Positions 33,763 through 42,295 of a stretch of 64,000 nucleotides of DNA are shown here, piece after piece. Origin of the DNA: Ructibacterium sp965146665 (GTDB taxonomy: Bacteria; Bacillota; Clostridia; Monoglobales; Monoglobaceae); assembly GCA_965146665.1 (NCBI GenBank), contig CBCTHE010000010.1:62001-126000 (forward strand), read 5' to 3'. A model generated the notes under the pieces. The model searched no databases and was not told the DNA's origin. It saw only the letters and a program-made list of their open reading frames with translations. The first letter of the stretch is position 1. Every line of letters starts with the position of its first letter. A program made the translations under genes and the position numbers.

Positions 33763-35676
33763 ATGAACAACAATATCGGCTATTTTGAAGCCCTGTGGAT
33801 GTTTCTCTGGAATTGGATTCAGCACAGCGGTATCTATAAACTTCTGCGCCGGGTCTACGACGGGATTTCCGGTGCCTGGCGGCGCAGCCGTATCACAAAC
33901 TGGTTCCGGCGGGAGACTTTTTCGGCCGAGGTCCTGCCCTCCAGCCTGGCGGGCAGGTTTTTCCGCTGGCCCTTTACCCTTCTGGACTGGCTCCGAACCC
34001 GCTTTGGCAAATCCTTGTCCGCCAGACTGCGGGACAGCGCGATTATCCGCTGCTGCAGCATCTATTTACAGAATTTTCTGGCCTTGAACCTGCGGTTTCT
34101 CGGTATTACCATACTTGGTACCGGCATCGGCCTGATTGCCGGGAGTCTGGCCGCCGGCGGTACAGTGGGGCCCTTCAAAACGGCGCTGGTGATCCTGGGG
34201 ATTCTGCTGTCCCTGTTTGACTGCAACGTGACCGACTGGCTGGGGCACGCCTGGCTGGTCCGGTTGATCTGCGGCTGCCTTGGCGTTGAATCCGGTTTTG
34301 ACTGGTACCAGAGGGAATACACCACCGGCAGGGGCCGGCTGTTGATCGGCGGACTTACCGGACTGCTCTGCGGGCTTGCGGGCGGCATGGCCTCCCCCTT
34401 CATCGGCGCGGCCATGGTGGCCGGGCTTGCGGTGCTGTTTCTGATACTGGCCAAGCCTGAGGCGGGCATGTTTTTTCTGGTTTTCCTGGCGCCGCTGGCG
34501 CCTACCATGGCCATGGCCGGACTCTCTCTGCTGAGCCTGTTCTCTCTGGCGGTCAAAAGCATCACCACACCCAATTTTAAATGGAAGTACGATGGTCTCG
34601 GTTTCCTGCTGCTGGGCTTTATCGCCATTTATCTGGTGGCGGGCATCACCTCCTTCGCCATGGTGAAGAGCCTCAGCATTTGGGCGATCTATCTGGCGTT
34701 TATGGCCGCCTATTTCCTGATTATCAACCTTGTCCGCTCCAAAAAACAGCTGAACAATCTTCTGACTGTTTTTGTGCTCTCCGGTCTGCTGGTCTGCCTG
34801 TACGGCATTGCACAGTATATCTTCGGCTGGGATACGGCACAGGCCTGGATGGATGAGGAAATGTTCAGCGATATTAAAATGCGGATTTATTCCACACTTG
34901 GAAACCCCAATGTGCTGGGTGAATACATTTTGCTGGTTTTGCCGGTCTCCCTTGGTCTGATGTGGACCAGAAAGGGGCTTTTGCAAAAGCTGTTCTATGC
35001 CGCGGCTTCCGCGGTCATGCTGGTGGCTCTGATTCTCACCTTCTCCCGGGGCTGCTGGCTTGGCTTTCTGGTTGCGGCCGCAATATTTGTCACCTTTGCC
35101 GCCGGCAAGCTCTGGGGCCTTGGCCTGATTGCCCTGCCCCTGCTGCCCGCCGTACTGCCGGAGAGTATCATGAACCGCTTTACGAGTATCGGAGATTTGA
35201 AGGATTCCTCCACCTCATACCGGGTCTATATTTGGATGGGTACGCTGGCCATGGTGCGGGACTTCTGGATTTCTGGCATTGGCATGGGCTCCGAGGCCTT
35301 TACTGAGGTCTATCCCTTCTATTCCTATAACGGCATTGTGGCCCCGCACTCCCACAATCTTTTTCTGCAGATTCTGGTGGAGTCCGGAATCGGGGGAATT
35401 CTGGTCTTTGGACTGATCCTTCTGCTCTTCCTGAAACGGATGATGGCCGGCTATCAGGCGGGCGGCGGAAAGGGTGCGCCCCTCTCCACCATGATTGTGG
35501 CGATTTCGGCCGGCATCTGCGGCTTTTTGGTCCAGGGCATGTTTGACAACTGTTTCTACAACTACCGCGTCATGCTCATTTTCTGGTGCGTCATGGGCAT
35601 GGCAATGGCCTGCTTCTACGCGGCGAAACGCATTGCCGCACAGGAACATAGGGAAACCGGAACCGACCGGGCATGA
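33763..35676 (+). CDS. O-antigen ligase / Wzy-type polysaccharide polymerase
   Basis: Membrane protein of 637 residues with a soluble basic N-terminal stretch (about 1-105) and then about 12 membrane segments. The O-antigen-ligase (Wzy_C) region holds the large outer loop, with YSTLGNPNVLGEYILLVLPVSLGL, FSRGCWLGFLVA, and GIGMGSEAFTEVYPFYSYNGIVAPHSHNLFLQILVESGIGG. The APHSHNLFLQ histidines are the hallmark of the family. It begins 7 bp after murJ with a GGGAGAGT site. The product likely polymerises or ligates a cell-surface glycan. Confidence 0.88.
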   Translation: MNNNIGYFEALWMFLWNWIQHSGIYKLLRRVYDGISGAWRRSRITNWFRRETFSAEVLPSSLAGRFFRWPFTLLDWLRTRFGKSLSARLRDSAIIRCCSIYLQNFLALNLRFLGITILGTGIGLIAGSLAAGGTVGPFKTALVILGILLSLFDCNVTDWLGHAWLVRLICGCLGVESGFDWYQREYTTGRGRLLIGGLTGLLCGLAGGMASPFIGAAMVAGLAVLFLILAKPEAGMFFLVFLAPLAPTMAMAGLSLLSLFSLAVKSITTPNFKWKYDGLGFLLLGFIAIYLVAGITSFAMVKSLSIWAIYLAFMAAYFLIINLVRSKKQLNNLLTVFVLSGLLVCLYGIAQYIFGWDTAQAWMDEEMFSDIKMRIYSTLGNPNVLGEYILLVLPVSLGLMWTRKGLLQKLFYAAASAVMLVALILTFSRGCWLGFLVAAAIFVTFAAGKLWGLGLIALPLLPAVLPESIMNRFTSIGDLKDSSTSYRVYIWMGTLAMVRDFWISGIGMGSEAFTEVYPFYSYNGIVAPHSHNLFLQILVESGIGGILVFGLILLLFLKRMMAGYQAGGGKGAPLSTMIVAISAGICGFLVQGMFDNCFYNYRVMLIFWCVMGMAMACFYAAKRIAAQEHRETGTDRA

Positions 35677-35727
35677 CGGCGCGTTTGGCGGTCTGCACTG
35701 TTTTATGAAAGCAAAGGAGGAACCTGC

Positions 35728-36882
35728 GTGATAAAAGTGATTGAGGTGTCGTCTGACTCAAATATTGGCGGCGCCGGAAAGTGTATTTTGACATTTCTCA
35801 AGACCTTTGACCGTACGAAATTTGACGTATCTGCCGTGATCCCAAAGGACAGTCTGCTGGCGCCGGAGATGCAGGAGCATAAGATCAAGGTGTTTGAAGT
35901 TGACCATTTGGCCGAAAAATCGCTGGATTTTAAAGCCATTCAAAGACTGCGGAAGCTGTTCCGCTACCTCAAGCCGGACTTAGTGCATACCCACGCCAGC
36001 ATGTCGGCGAGAATCGCGGCCCGGAGCCTTGGCATCCCGACTGTCTATACCCGGCACAGCGTCTTTCCGCCGTCCAAAAAGCTGACCACCTTTCCCGGGA
36101 AGTGGATCAATGGCGCGGTGAACAATATGACCGCCACGCGCATCATCGCAGTTGCGGAGGCCGCCAGGGAAAACCTGACCGACACCGGCGTTTCTCCGGA
36201 TAAGATACAGGTGATCTTAAACGGCGTCGAGCCCCTCCCGCCCTGTCCCGAGGAATCCATCGGACGGCTTCGGATGAAATATCACATTCGGCCGGATGAA
36301 AAGGTGGCCGCCATGGTGGCCCGGCTCAATGAGGTCAAGGGGCACAAGTACTTTGTGGAAGCCGCCCGGATTCTCAAGCAGGATGGCGTCAGGGGAAAAT
36401 TTCTGATTGCCGGCACGGGCGAGGCGGAGGCCTCCCTGCGGGAACAAATTTGTGAATACGGCCTTGAGGATACGGTGATCCTGATGGGTTTTGTCCAAGA
36501 TGTATCTCCCCTGATGCACCTGATGGATGTACAGGTGAACTGCTCCTTTGGGACAGAGGCCACCAGTCTCTCTCTTCTGGAGGGCATGAGCATTGGCAAG
36601 CCCGCGGTAGTCTCGAATTTCGGCGGCAATCCCGGCGTCATACTGGACGGGGTCAATGGTTTTCTGACACCCACACACGATCCCGGTGCAGTTGCCCTGG
36701 GACTGAAAAAACTCTTTACCGACCAAACACTCTATGAAACAATGGCGGATAACTGTAAAAAGGTTTATGCCGCGAAATTTACCGCCGAAGCCAATACCCG
36801 CGCCGTGGAGCAGGTATACACAGATGCTATAAAAATGAAACAAAGCAAGAAAGGTGTGGATCATCATGAAAGTGAAATTTAA
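35728..36882 (+). CDS. GT4 family glycosyltransferase (GTG start)
   Basis: Retaining GT-B glycosyltransferase of 384 residues, acting at the cytoplasmic membrane face on an unknown nucleotide sugar. The N-terminal Rossmann domain shows SSDSNIGGAGKCILTFLK. The C-terminal domain has the EX7E motif EATSLSLLE within GTEATSLSLLEGMSIGKPAVVSNFGGNPGVI, plus VARLNEVKGHKYFVEAARIL. The start is GTG 35728-35730, eight bases after AAAGGAGG. The end overlaps the next gene by 17 bp. It should build the glycan handled by the neighbouring polymerase. Confidence 0.9.
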   Translation: MIKVIEVSSDSNIGGAGKCILTFLKTFDRTKFDVSAVIPKDSLLAPEMQEHKIKVFEVDHLAEKSLDFKAIQRLRKLFRYLKPDLVHTHASMSARIAARSLGIPTVYTRHSVFPPSKKLTTFPGKWINGAVNNMTATRIIAVAEAARENLTDTGVSPDKIQVILNGVEPLPPCPEESIGRLRMKYHIRPDEKVAAMVARLNEVKGHKYFVEAARILKQDGVRGKFLIAGTGEAEASLREQICEYGLEDTVILMGFVQDVSPLMHLMDVQVNCSFGTEATSLSLLEGMSIGKPAVVSNFGGNPGVILDGVNGFLTPTHDPGAVALGLKKLFTDQTLYETMADNCKKVYAAKFTAEANTRAVEQVYTDAIKMKQSKKGVDHHESEI

Positions 36883-37336
36883 CGGTATGGACCTGTTCAT
36901 CATTGTTCTGCTCATTGCCGCGCTGGCAGCCGGCTCCTGGTTTTTAATGAACCGAAGCCAGCAAAAGGGCCAGACACAGAATGCCAAGGTGGAATTGATG
37001 GTGGAATTGACCAGTCAGGAAGAATCCTTTGTGGATTTGCCAAAGGTGGGGGATGAAGTGGTAATTGGGGAGAAGGAAAAAATGCAGACCACCGTGACCA
37101 AGGTTGATGTTCTGCCGGCCAAAACACTGGGCTATGATACCCTCAACGGCAGAATTTCCGAAGCGGCTGTCCCAGAGCGCTATGATCTCCGGATTACGCT
37201 GGAGGGTGATGGTACGGAAACCGCAAATACAGTCGAGATTAACAACAGCGCCATCCGGGTTGGAATGGGGGCGGCCATGAAAAATAAGAACTGGGCCGGA
37301 TATGGTTTTGTGCTTGCCGTAGACGCAATTAAATAG
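36866..37336 (+). CDS. DUF4330-like single-pass membrane protein, first copy
   Basis: 156-residue protein with one N-terminal membrane helix (about residues 8-26, LFIIVLLIAALAAGSWFLM) and an extracytoplasmic beta-rich domain. I take ATG 36866-36868 (MKVKFNGMDLF), nine bases after AAAGGTG, overlapping the glycosyltransferase end by 17 bp. It resembles its neighbour in layout (GMDLF/IIDIA before the helix, a KVGDEV-type strand, a C-terminal LEVN/AVDAIK end), so the two look like diverged copies. Function unknown; context ties it to polysaccharide export. Confidence 0.7.
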   Translation: MKVKFNGMDLFIIVLLIAALAAGSWFLMNRSQQKGQTQNAKVELMVELTSQEESFVDLPKVGDEVVIGEKEKMQTTVTKVDVLPAKTLGYDTLNGRISEAAVPERYDLRITLEGDGTETANTVEINNSAIRVGMGAAMKNKNWAGYGFVLAVDAIK

Positions 37337-37350
37337 GAGGTATTTATCGT

Positions 37351-37842
37351 ATGTTTAAAAAAGACGGAAAGCTGTTTGGAAAGATCAGCATCATTGATAT
37401 TGCCGCACTTCTGATTGTCATATTGCTGGCCATTGGCATTTTTGTTAAGTTCTCTGGCACTCAAAATGTGCAGGTGGCCTCTGGTGAATCGCTGGAATGT
37501 ACGGTCCAGGTTAAGAACGTTCGGGATTTTTCCGTGGAGGCCTTAAAAAAAGGCGGGCCTGTGTATGATAAAACCACTAAAGAGTATATCGGAGAGATAA
37601 CCAATGTTGCCACAGAACCCGGCACCACCATGCTGCTGCTCAATGATGGCTCCTACCGGGAGGTAGAAACCGAAGGCAGATATAACGCCTATGTGACCAT
37701 TGCGTTTGCGGGAAAAGAGGGCGACAACGGCTATTATACCGCCACAAATAAGCAAATGAGCGTCGGTTCATCCATTGGCATAAACGCCAAATATTCGCAG
37801 TGTGACGGCACGATTAAAGACGTGAGAAGGGCCGGGAAATAG
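37351..37842 (+). CDS. DUF4330 domain membrane protein, second copy
   Basis: 163 residues. DDGKLFGKISIIDIAALL-type N-terminus (KKDGKLFGKISIIDIAALLIV), membrane helix about residues 17-33, then an extracytoplasmic domain with VKNVRDFSVEALKKGGPVYDK and YIGEITNV. This is the DUF4330 pattern found beside murJ/Wzy genes in Clostridia. It follows the first copy by 14 bp with AGGAGG. It is the last gene of the operon. The molecular role is not established. Confidence 0.8.
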   Translation: MFKKDGKLFGKISIIDIAALLIVILLAIGIFVKFSGTQNVQVASGESLECTVQVKNVRDFSVEALKKGGPVYDKTTKEYIGEITNVATEPGTTMLLLNDGSYREVETEGRYNAYVTIAFAGKEGDNGYYTATNKQMSVGSSIGINAKYSQCDGTIKDVRRAGK

Positions 37843-37860
37843 AAATCAACTAGGCGGCAA

Positions 37861-37903
37861 AGGCCATGTAATTTCAGATTATATATCTGAAATTACATGG
37901 CCT
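37861..37903 (+). terminator. 18-bp perfect stem after the murJ operon
   Basis: AGGCCATGTAATTTCAGA (37861-37878) and its complement (37886-37903) with a 7-nt loop, 18 bp after the last stop. It lacks a T-run and is backed up by the classical terminator 58 bp further on. Confidence 0.6.
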
Positions 37904-37960
37904 TAGACTGTCCGTCAGACTGTCTAAAAACTTGATTTGTTTTGCCGAATACAATTCTGC

Positions 37961-37986
37961 GGAGAGCCATTGGCTCTCCTTTTTTA
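37961..37986 (+). terminator. intrinsic terminator of the murJ operon
   Basis: GGAGAGC/GCTCTCC stem around CATTG (37961-37979), followed by TTTTTTATTTT. Confidence 0.85.
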
Positions 37987-38007
37987 TTTTGAACGGACAG
38001 GTTAAAT

Positions 38008-38156
38008 TGTAGAGGCGATTCACGAATTGCCCGGACAAACCACGTTCTTTACAGAGCATGAAATGCTGCTACATGCATGTGATACAATCTATAATTTCCA
38101 CAATATCTTGAAATTCTATGCACTCCATACGGGCGATTTGTGAATCGCCCCTGTGC
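38008..38156. mobile_element. MITE-like element with GGCGATTCAC inverted ends
   Basis: Two copies of a self-complementary motif face each other: AGGCGATTCACGAATTGCCC near 38012-38032 and GGGCGATTTGTGAATCGCCCC at 38131-38151. The right end read in reverse matches the left at 18 of 21 positions. The 149-bp unit codes for nothing. Similar short GGGGCGATTCAC palindromes recur in clostridial genomes as interspersed repeats. The rest of the 37.9-38.3 kb gap shows no gene. Confidence 0.55.
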
Positions 38157-38317
38157 CGTATAGGATGTGGTGTATGACAAAACCATATACCCAGAAAACC
38201 TCAATACGATGTATGCCGTATGCTTTTTGTCGCTTCTGTATTTCACTGACTTCAATAATAAGTATTATCAATAACAAAATGTTTTTTTAACACCCATACT
38301 GCTGATGGTTTTTGCAA

Positions 38318-38350
38318 CAAAAAAAGAAGAGACCCGAAGGTCTCTTCTTT
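38318..38350 (-). terminator. intrinsic terminator of the SLH protein gene
   Basis: Minus-strand stem AAAGAAGAGACC/GGTCTCTTCTTT (arms 38323-38334 and 38339-38350) with a 4-nt loop and a T-run after it, 14 bp beyond the stop. Confidence 0.92.
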
Positions 38351-38363
38351 TTTATCATCAGAC

Positions 38364-41300
38364 TTAGTCGGTGATTTCAACATCAAATCTACCAAAATCA
38401 TAGTTCTTGTAAACCACGATGTCAGCGGCTCTGTTGTTGTAGTATCTTGCGAATACATAGTTCAGCATACCATATGCAATGGTCTTTGTTCCGCTGTCAA
38501 TCTCATCACCAGATACTGTATAACCGCCTTCTACTACCAGATTATCATCAATAATCTCGGCCTCGCTCAGGCTGCCAGTATCCAGGCTGTTGGAATCACG
38601 CAGCTGCGGATCGTAAACATATACATTGGTACCAGTGCTTTCTTTCACAATCTGCTGATTGTCATTGTCGAATGCCTTAGCTTCTGCATCGTACAGCGCC
38701 AGTGTTACACTGCTGCTGTTCTTCGGCATCTTGGTAACAGCACCAAAGTAGATCTCTTCGTCGCTGTTAGCACTCAGCTTTTCCAGATGGCCAATTGTCG
38801 GAATAGTAGCGGAATTCTTATCAAACGCCTTTGCAGAAGTACCTCTGTCAAATGACAGATATGCGGCTGCGTTAGTGATGGTATCACCATCCAAGGAGAA
38901 CTTGAAGACATCGCCGCGCTTTGCAGCTGCAACTTCATCGTCATTGTCCATATCTTCCTTGGTAGTAGCAGTCTTCAATTCGCCATTCAGGTAGAAGTCC
39001 ACCGTGTAAACCTTATCGCCAGCGTTGGAATAAGCTTCGCCAACGCTGTCAATCACTGCAACATTGCTGGCAGGTGAAGTACCGCCGTCTCTGTTGAGAA
39101 TAACTACAACACTTGCATAGTCGTCATCAGCAGAGTCAACAAAGGCAACAACGTTCTGATAGGTATCCTCAGCCAGTGTAGCGGCACTGCTTACAGAAGA
39201 ACGAGTCTTGTCAGCAGGGGTTGTGGGATCGCCATACTTAATTACATCATTGCGGTCAGCACCCTGTACATAGAATACCAGAGTTTCCTCTGTCAGGCTT
39301 ACTTTACCCATGGTCATGGTGTCTTCATCATAGTCTGCGTTAACCAGTTCGGTCTTAGTAGCCAGAGAGAAGTCATCAGAACCGTTATCCATAGCCATCT
39401 TAATGGTTCTGATCTCATTGTTGCTGTCAGAAGCATAGATAATCAGCTGATTCTTCAGTGCGTCTGCCAACTCTTCTGCCTTGTCAGCAGCCATTTCGTC
39501 AACCTTCAGGGTCACGCGGTCAGCATCAGCCTCAGCACCCAAAATGGTCTTTACATCTTCGCTCGGATTCTGAATCTGCGCATTGTTTCTCAGAGAGCCT
39601 TCATAAACCGCGCCGTTCTTTGCGAGAATCTGTACGCGAATGCTGGACTGATTCCAGGTGTTAAGATCCAGTGTTGCATTCAGAATGTAAGCATAGTTAT
39701 CGGAAACAATGTTATTGTCGCCAACCTGAACGCTCTTGTCTACAGCAATGATCTTGCCGTATTCGTCAATATAGAACTTACCGCTGGTACCCGCTTCCAG
39801 TTTGCTGCCGCTGTAGTAAGCACCGTCAGCCTCCTGATACCAGGTGCCGTCAATGTTGAATTCCTTTGCGCCGGAAGAAGCGGTTCTCTCACTCTTGATG
39901 GTTGAGATCAGCGCCTGATCGGTATCCAGAACTCTTGCATTGTACACATCATCAGTACCATTCCAAACAACCGTCAGAACATCCCATTCCTTCAGTTCCT
40001 GATAGTCAAACGGCTCGCCGTTCTTAGTCAGGTTAACCAGAACATTGCTGTCGCTCTCGTCAAATTCGAGATACTTCAGTGCGTTCTTTGCCCCAACTTT
40101 GGGGAAAGTAGCATTGGTCATAAAGTTGACACGGCCGGCATTAGTCACATTGCTGACCACAGCACCAGCGCCAACCTCGATCACAACTACGTCGTAACCG
40201 GAGATATCATCGGTATCCATAACGGTAACTTTACCGCTGAATCTGGTGTCTTCTTCAATTACGTCTTTGGTGAAGTACTTATCCAGGGTATCACCGGCAA
40301 CACCGTTGTAAATAACGGTCGGGTTCGCCTGAATGTTCAGTCTGGTCTCATTTCTGTCCGTGGTGTTCTTCAGATACTTCAGTGTGCTCTTCGCATCCGC
40401 ACTCGTGAAGTCAAAGCTGGAGTACTGATCCAGCGTGAACTCTACGCTGCTGTTTCTGCTGCCGTTCTGGGTGATAGAAACCAGCGTATACTCATCGTTG
40501 TTGCTCTCTTCCTTCGCATACAGGGAAACTGCATAGCCAAGGTAGGAATCAGCGTCAACCTCGCCCTGGTAAATGGACAGAGCACGGTAATCGGTATTGC
40601 TGGTGGCCAGATAATCGCTCAGGCCATACTGATAGTTAGAGTTGGTGTTATCCACTCTTACAGCAATGGTCTTATCCATGGAAGTGTCAACAGAAGTGCT
40701 TCCATTGGTCAGATCGGTGTAGCTGTTTGCAACAACCTTACCGGTGATCTTGATCATCTTCAGGTCACGGGTCAGCAGTGTCTGATATCCGTAGGTATCA
40801 ATGTTGTCATAAACAACATACTGCGCATCCTTGCCATAGGTGTATTTGTCCATCAAAGGAGTATCGATTGCATTGTAAACCATCTGTGCAACCATGCCTC
40901 TGGGAGCTTCTGTACCTACGCCGCCGCCTACAACGCCTTCCAAGACGCCGTATCTCTGAGCAGCGGTGATATAACCGGTCGGGTAGCCGCCGTTGTCATT
41001 GACAAAGGGGTTGTAACCCAGGGTCTCCATCAGCATTTTGATGATCTCTTCGTATTTAACCGCATCTTCCGGACCGAAGTTGCCATCGCCATAGCCGTTT
41101 ACAATACCCTGGCCAGCGGCCTGGTTAATGTAACCGGAAGCCCAGTGGCTGGAAGGAACATCAGTGAACTCAGTGTTGGACTGAGCCGCGCTGTTCATGC
41201 CCTGGATTCTGGAGATAATCGCTGTCACCTCAGCTCTTGTGATGGTGTCAGCAGGTCTGAATTCCATTTTGCCGTCGTTGTTCTCATCATCACCAGTAAT

Positions 41301-41444
41301 GATGTTGAGTGCACTTAACGTTTCAATTGCTTCAGCGTAATTATCAGTCTTTGCAACATCGCTAAAGGACTCAGCGAAGGCAACAGTGCTGATCAGCATA
41401 GCGAAAACTGCTACTAAAGCAATTACCTTTTTGAGATTTCTCAT
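38364..41444 (-). CDS. large secreted S-layer homology (SLH) domain protein
   Basis: Surface protein of 1026 residues, probably a major S-layer or wall-coat component. Signal peptide about 1-24 (MRNLKKVIALVAVFAMLISTVAFA). Three SLH domains follow at roughly 26-85, 88-145 and 147-205, with ITRAEVTAIISRIQG, FTDVPSSHWASGYINQAAGQGIVNGYGDGNFGPED and RGMVAQMVYNAID. The remaining roughly 820 residues are Asp/Thr/Ser-rich with no domain I can name. Cysteine is absent as far as I can see. The start is ATG 41442-41444, eight bases after GGAGG. It has its own consensus promoter and terminator, which fits very high expression. The codon pattern is visibly restricted. Confidence 0.9.
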   Translation of the reverse strand: MRNLKKVIALVAVFAMLISTVAFAESFSDVAKTDNYAEAIETLSALNIITGDDENNDGKMEFRPADTITRAEVTAIISRIQGMNSAAQSNTEFTDVPSSHWASGYINQAAGQGIVNGYGDGNFGPEDAVKYEEIIKMLMETLGYNPFVNDNGGYPTGYITAAQRYGVLEGVVGGGVGTEAPRGMVAQMVYNAIDTPLMDKYTYGKDAQYVVYDNIDTYGYQTLLTRDLKMIKITGKVVANSYTDLTNGSTSVDTSMDKTIAVRVDNTNSNYQYGLSDYLATSNTDYRALSIYQGEVDADSYLGYAVSLYAKEESNNDEYTLVSITQNGSRNSSVEFTLDQYSSFDFTSADAKSTLKYLKNTTDRNETRLNIQANPTVIYNGVAGDTLDKYFTKDVIEEDTRFSGKVTVMDTDDISGYDVVVIEVGAGAVVSNVTNAGRVNFMTNATFPKVGAKNALKYLEFDESDSNVLVNLTKNGEPFDYQELKEWDVLTVVWNGTDDVYNARVLDTDQALISTIKSERTASSGAKEFNIDGTWYQEADGAYYSGSKLEAGTSGKFYIDEYGKIIAVDKSVQVGDNNIVSDNYAYILNATLDLNTWNQSSIRVQILAKNGAVYEGSLRNNAQIQNPSEDVKTILGAEADADRVTLKVDEMAADKAEELADALKNQLIIYASDSNNEIRTIKMAMDNGSDDFSLATKTELVNADYDEDTMTMGKVSLTEETLVFYVQGADRNDVIKYGDPTTPADKTRSSVSSAATLAEDTYQNVVAFVDSADDDYASVVVILNRDGGTSPASNVAVIDSVGEAYSNAGDKVYTVDFYLNGELKTATTKEDMDNDDEVAAAKRGDVFKFSLDGDTITNAAAYLSFDRGTSAKAFDKNSATIPTIGHLEKLSANSDEEIYFGAVTKMPKNSSSVTLALYDAEAKAFDNDNQQIVKESTGTNVYVYDPQLRDSNSLDTGSLSEAEIIDDNLVVEGGYTVSGDEIDSGTKTIAYGMLNYVFARYYNNRAADIVVYKNYDFGRFDVEITD

Positions 41445-41575
41445 TCTCAAATCCTCCTTAAAATATAAATTTTAATTTTTTTGCTAATCCTACAGCTGCG
41501 GTTTCACCCAGTACCACAGCAACTCAGCCAGTGTACCCATGCTGAACCCAGCATAAATTCACTAACTTAGTTCAA

Positions 41576-41605
41576 ATTATATCACTAAAACGGGCTAAAT
41601 GTCAA
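41576..41605 (-). promoter_or_regulatory. consensus sigma-A promoter of the SLH protein gene
   Basis: Minus-strand TTGACA (41600-41605), 18-bp spacer, TATAAT (41576-41581). The roughly 125-nt leader contains short stems (GCTG..CAGC) that may stabilise the message. Confidence 0.88.
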
Positions 41606-41620
41606 TAATTAATTTCAATT

Positions 41621-41704
41621 TTAATAGTTTTGTAACAAACTAACCAAAATTTGCCACTTGTCAAACTGCCCGCTAAGCGATTCCACATAGAAATGCCGAG
41701 ACAT
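41621..41704 (-). CDS. possible 27-residue small protein
   Basis: MSRHFYVESLSGQFDKWQIL and on, 27 codons. ATG 41702-41704 stands seven bases after AGAGG, within a transcript predicted from the promoter at 41841-41869. It ends just before the SLH promoter. An in-frame upstream ATG (41807-41809) would give 62 residues but has no ribosome binding site. No family is recognised. The same RNA also forms GC stems (for example CGCGGAT/ATCCGCG), so it could instead be a small RNA. Confidence 0.35.
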   Translation of the reverse strand: MSRHFYVESLSGQFDKWQILVSLLQNY

Positions 41705-41840
41705 CACACCGCCTCTTTCTTTCCTCAGCCGCGGATGGGTGATCCGCGTCAGATACAGGTTCCATGCGCCGCGATACAGAAACCTGTCCGGCCGGAACCC
41801 TAAAAGCATAGATATACCATTGTGGCTATATCATTCATTC

Positions 41841-41869
41841 ATTTTAATACCGGATTCGACTTCTGTCAA
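41841..41869 (-). promoter_or_regulatory. strong minus-strand promoter without an assigned gene
   Basis: TTGACA (41864-41869), 17-bp spacer, TAAAAT (41841-41846) on the minus strand, 18 bp from the -35 of the oppositely directed panB promoter. It would read the structured roughly 200-nt segment ahead of the SLH promoter. Confidence 0.7.
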
Positions 41870-41887
41870 GTGGTTTGCAAAAATTAT

Positions 41888-41916
41888 TTGCTTTTTTGTG
41901 AACTTTGTGCTATGAT
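41888..41916 (+). promoter_or_regulatory. predicted promoter of the panBCD leader
   Basis: Plus-strand TTGCTT (41888-41893), 17-bp spacer, TATGAT (41911-41916). The predicted start is about 41922, about 370 nt before panB. Confidence 0.65.
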
Positions 41917-41921
41917 GATGC

Positions 41922-42212
41922 TGTAAACACATCAGCTTGCACAAAAGTACACGAAACTTAAACCTGTATCAGGTGCGCTGATTTACGCTTTCAGTTATTT
42001 TGACGACAGAAGCTTTGATTGGGTTCCCAACAGAGACTTATTTTTTCAAAATAGCCGATGCCGTTCGGGACCGACCGGGCAGTCCGCCGGCAGTCCCCCT
42101 CCCTATTGCAGCCATTGGATTACTCTTTGTCCGCATGGGCGGGTTTTCTGTGCGCAGAACGGTCCGGCCAGGTCTTTGTAACCAGGCGCCCACATATAGG
42201 GGGCGTTTTTTT
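41922..42212 (+). ncRNA. structured leader RNA ahead of panB, ending in a terminator
   Basis: From the predicted start the RNA folds at once: GTAA/TTAC, ATCAGC/GCTGAT and GCAC/GTGC stack into one arm (41923-41987), with CAC and TT bulges on the 5' side. Inside the arm ACCTG/CAGGT (41962-41974) competes with the last pairing. A terminator follows at 42184-42212 (CGCCC/GGGCG extended by A-U and G-U pairs, then T7), 84 bp before panB. Such a layout suggests attenuation. Pan-motif RNAs are known upstream of panBCD in Bacillota; I cannot confirm that this is one. It could also be a separate small RNA. Confidence 0.5.
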
Positions 42213-42295
42213 ATACCTCCCTACATCTTGTGTCAAAAATGATTATATTTAATAAGGAAGCGATACAGGATAAAATGGATAGGAGGTAAAGTTTT

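Noticed and set aside
36854..36865. Four-codon longer start for the first DUF4330-like protein
   Set aside because: The upstream start lies too close to the ribosome binding site; the ATG at 36866 has proper spacing.
41700..41834. Considered as 6S, SRP or RNase P RNA
   Set aside because: Stems are present, but none of the conserved sequence blocks of these RNAs could be recognised.
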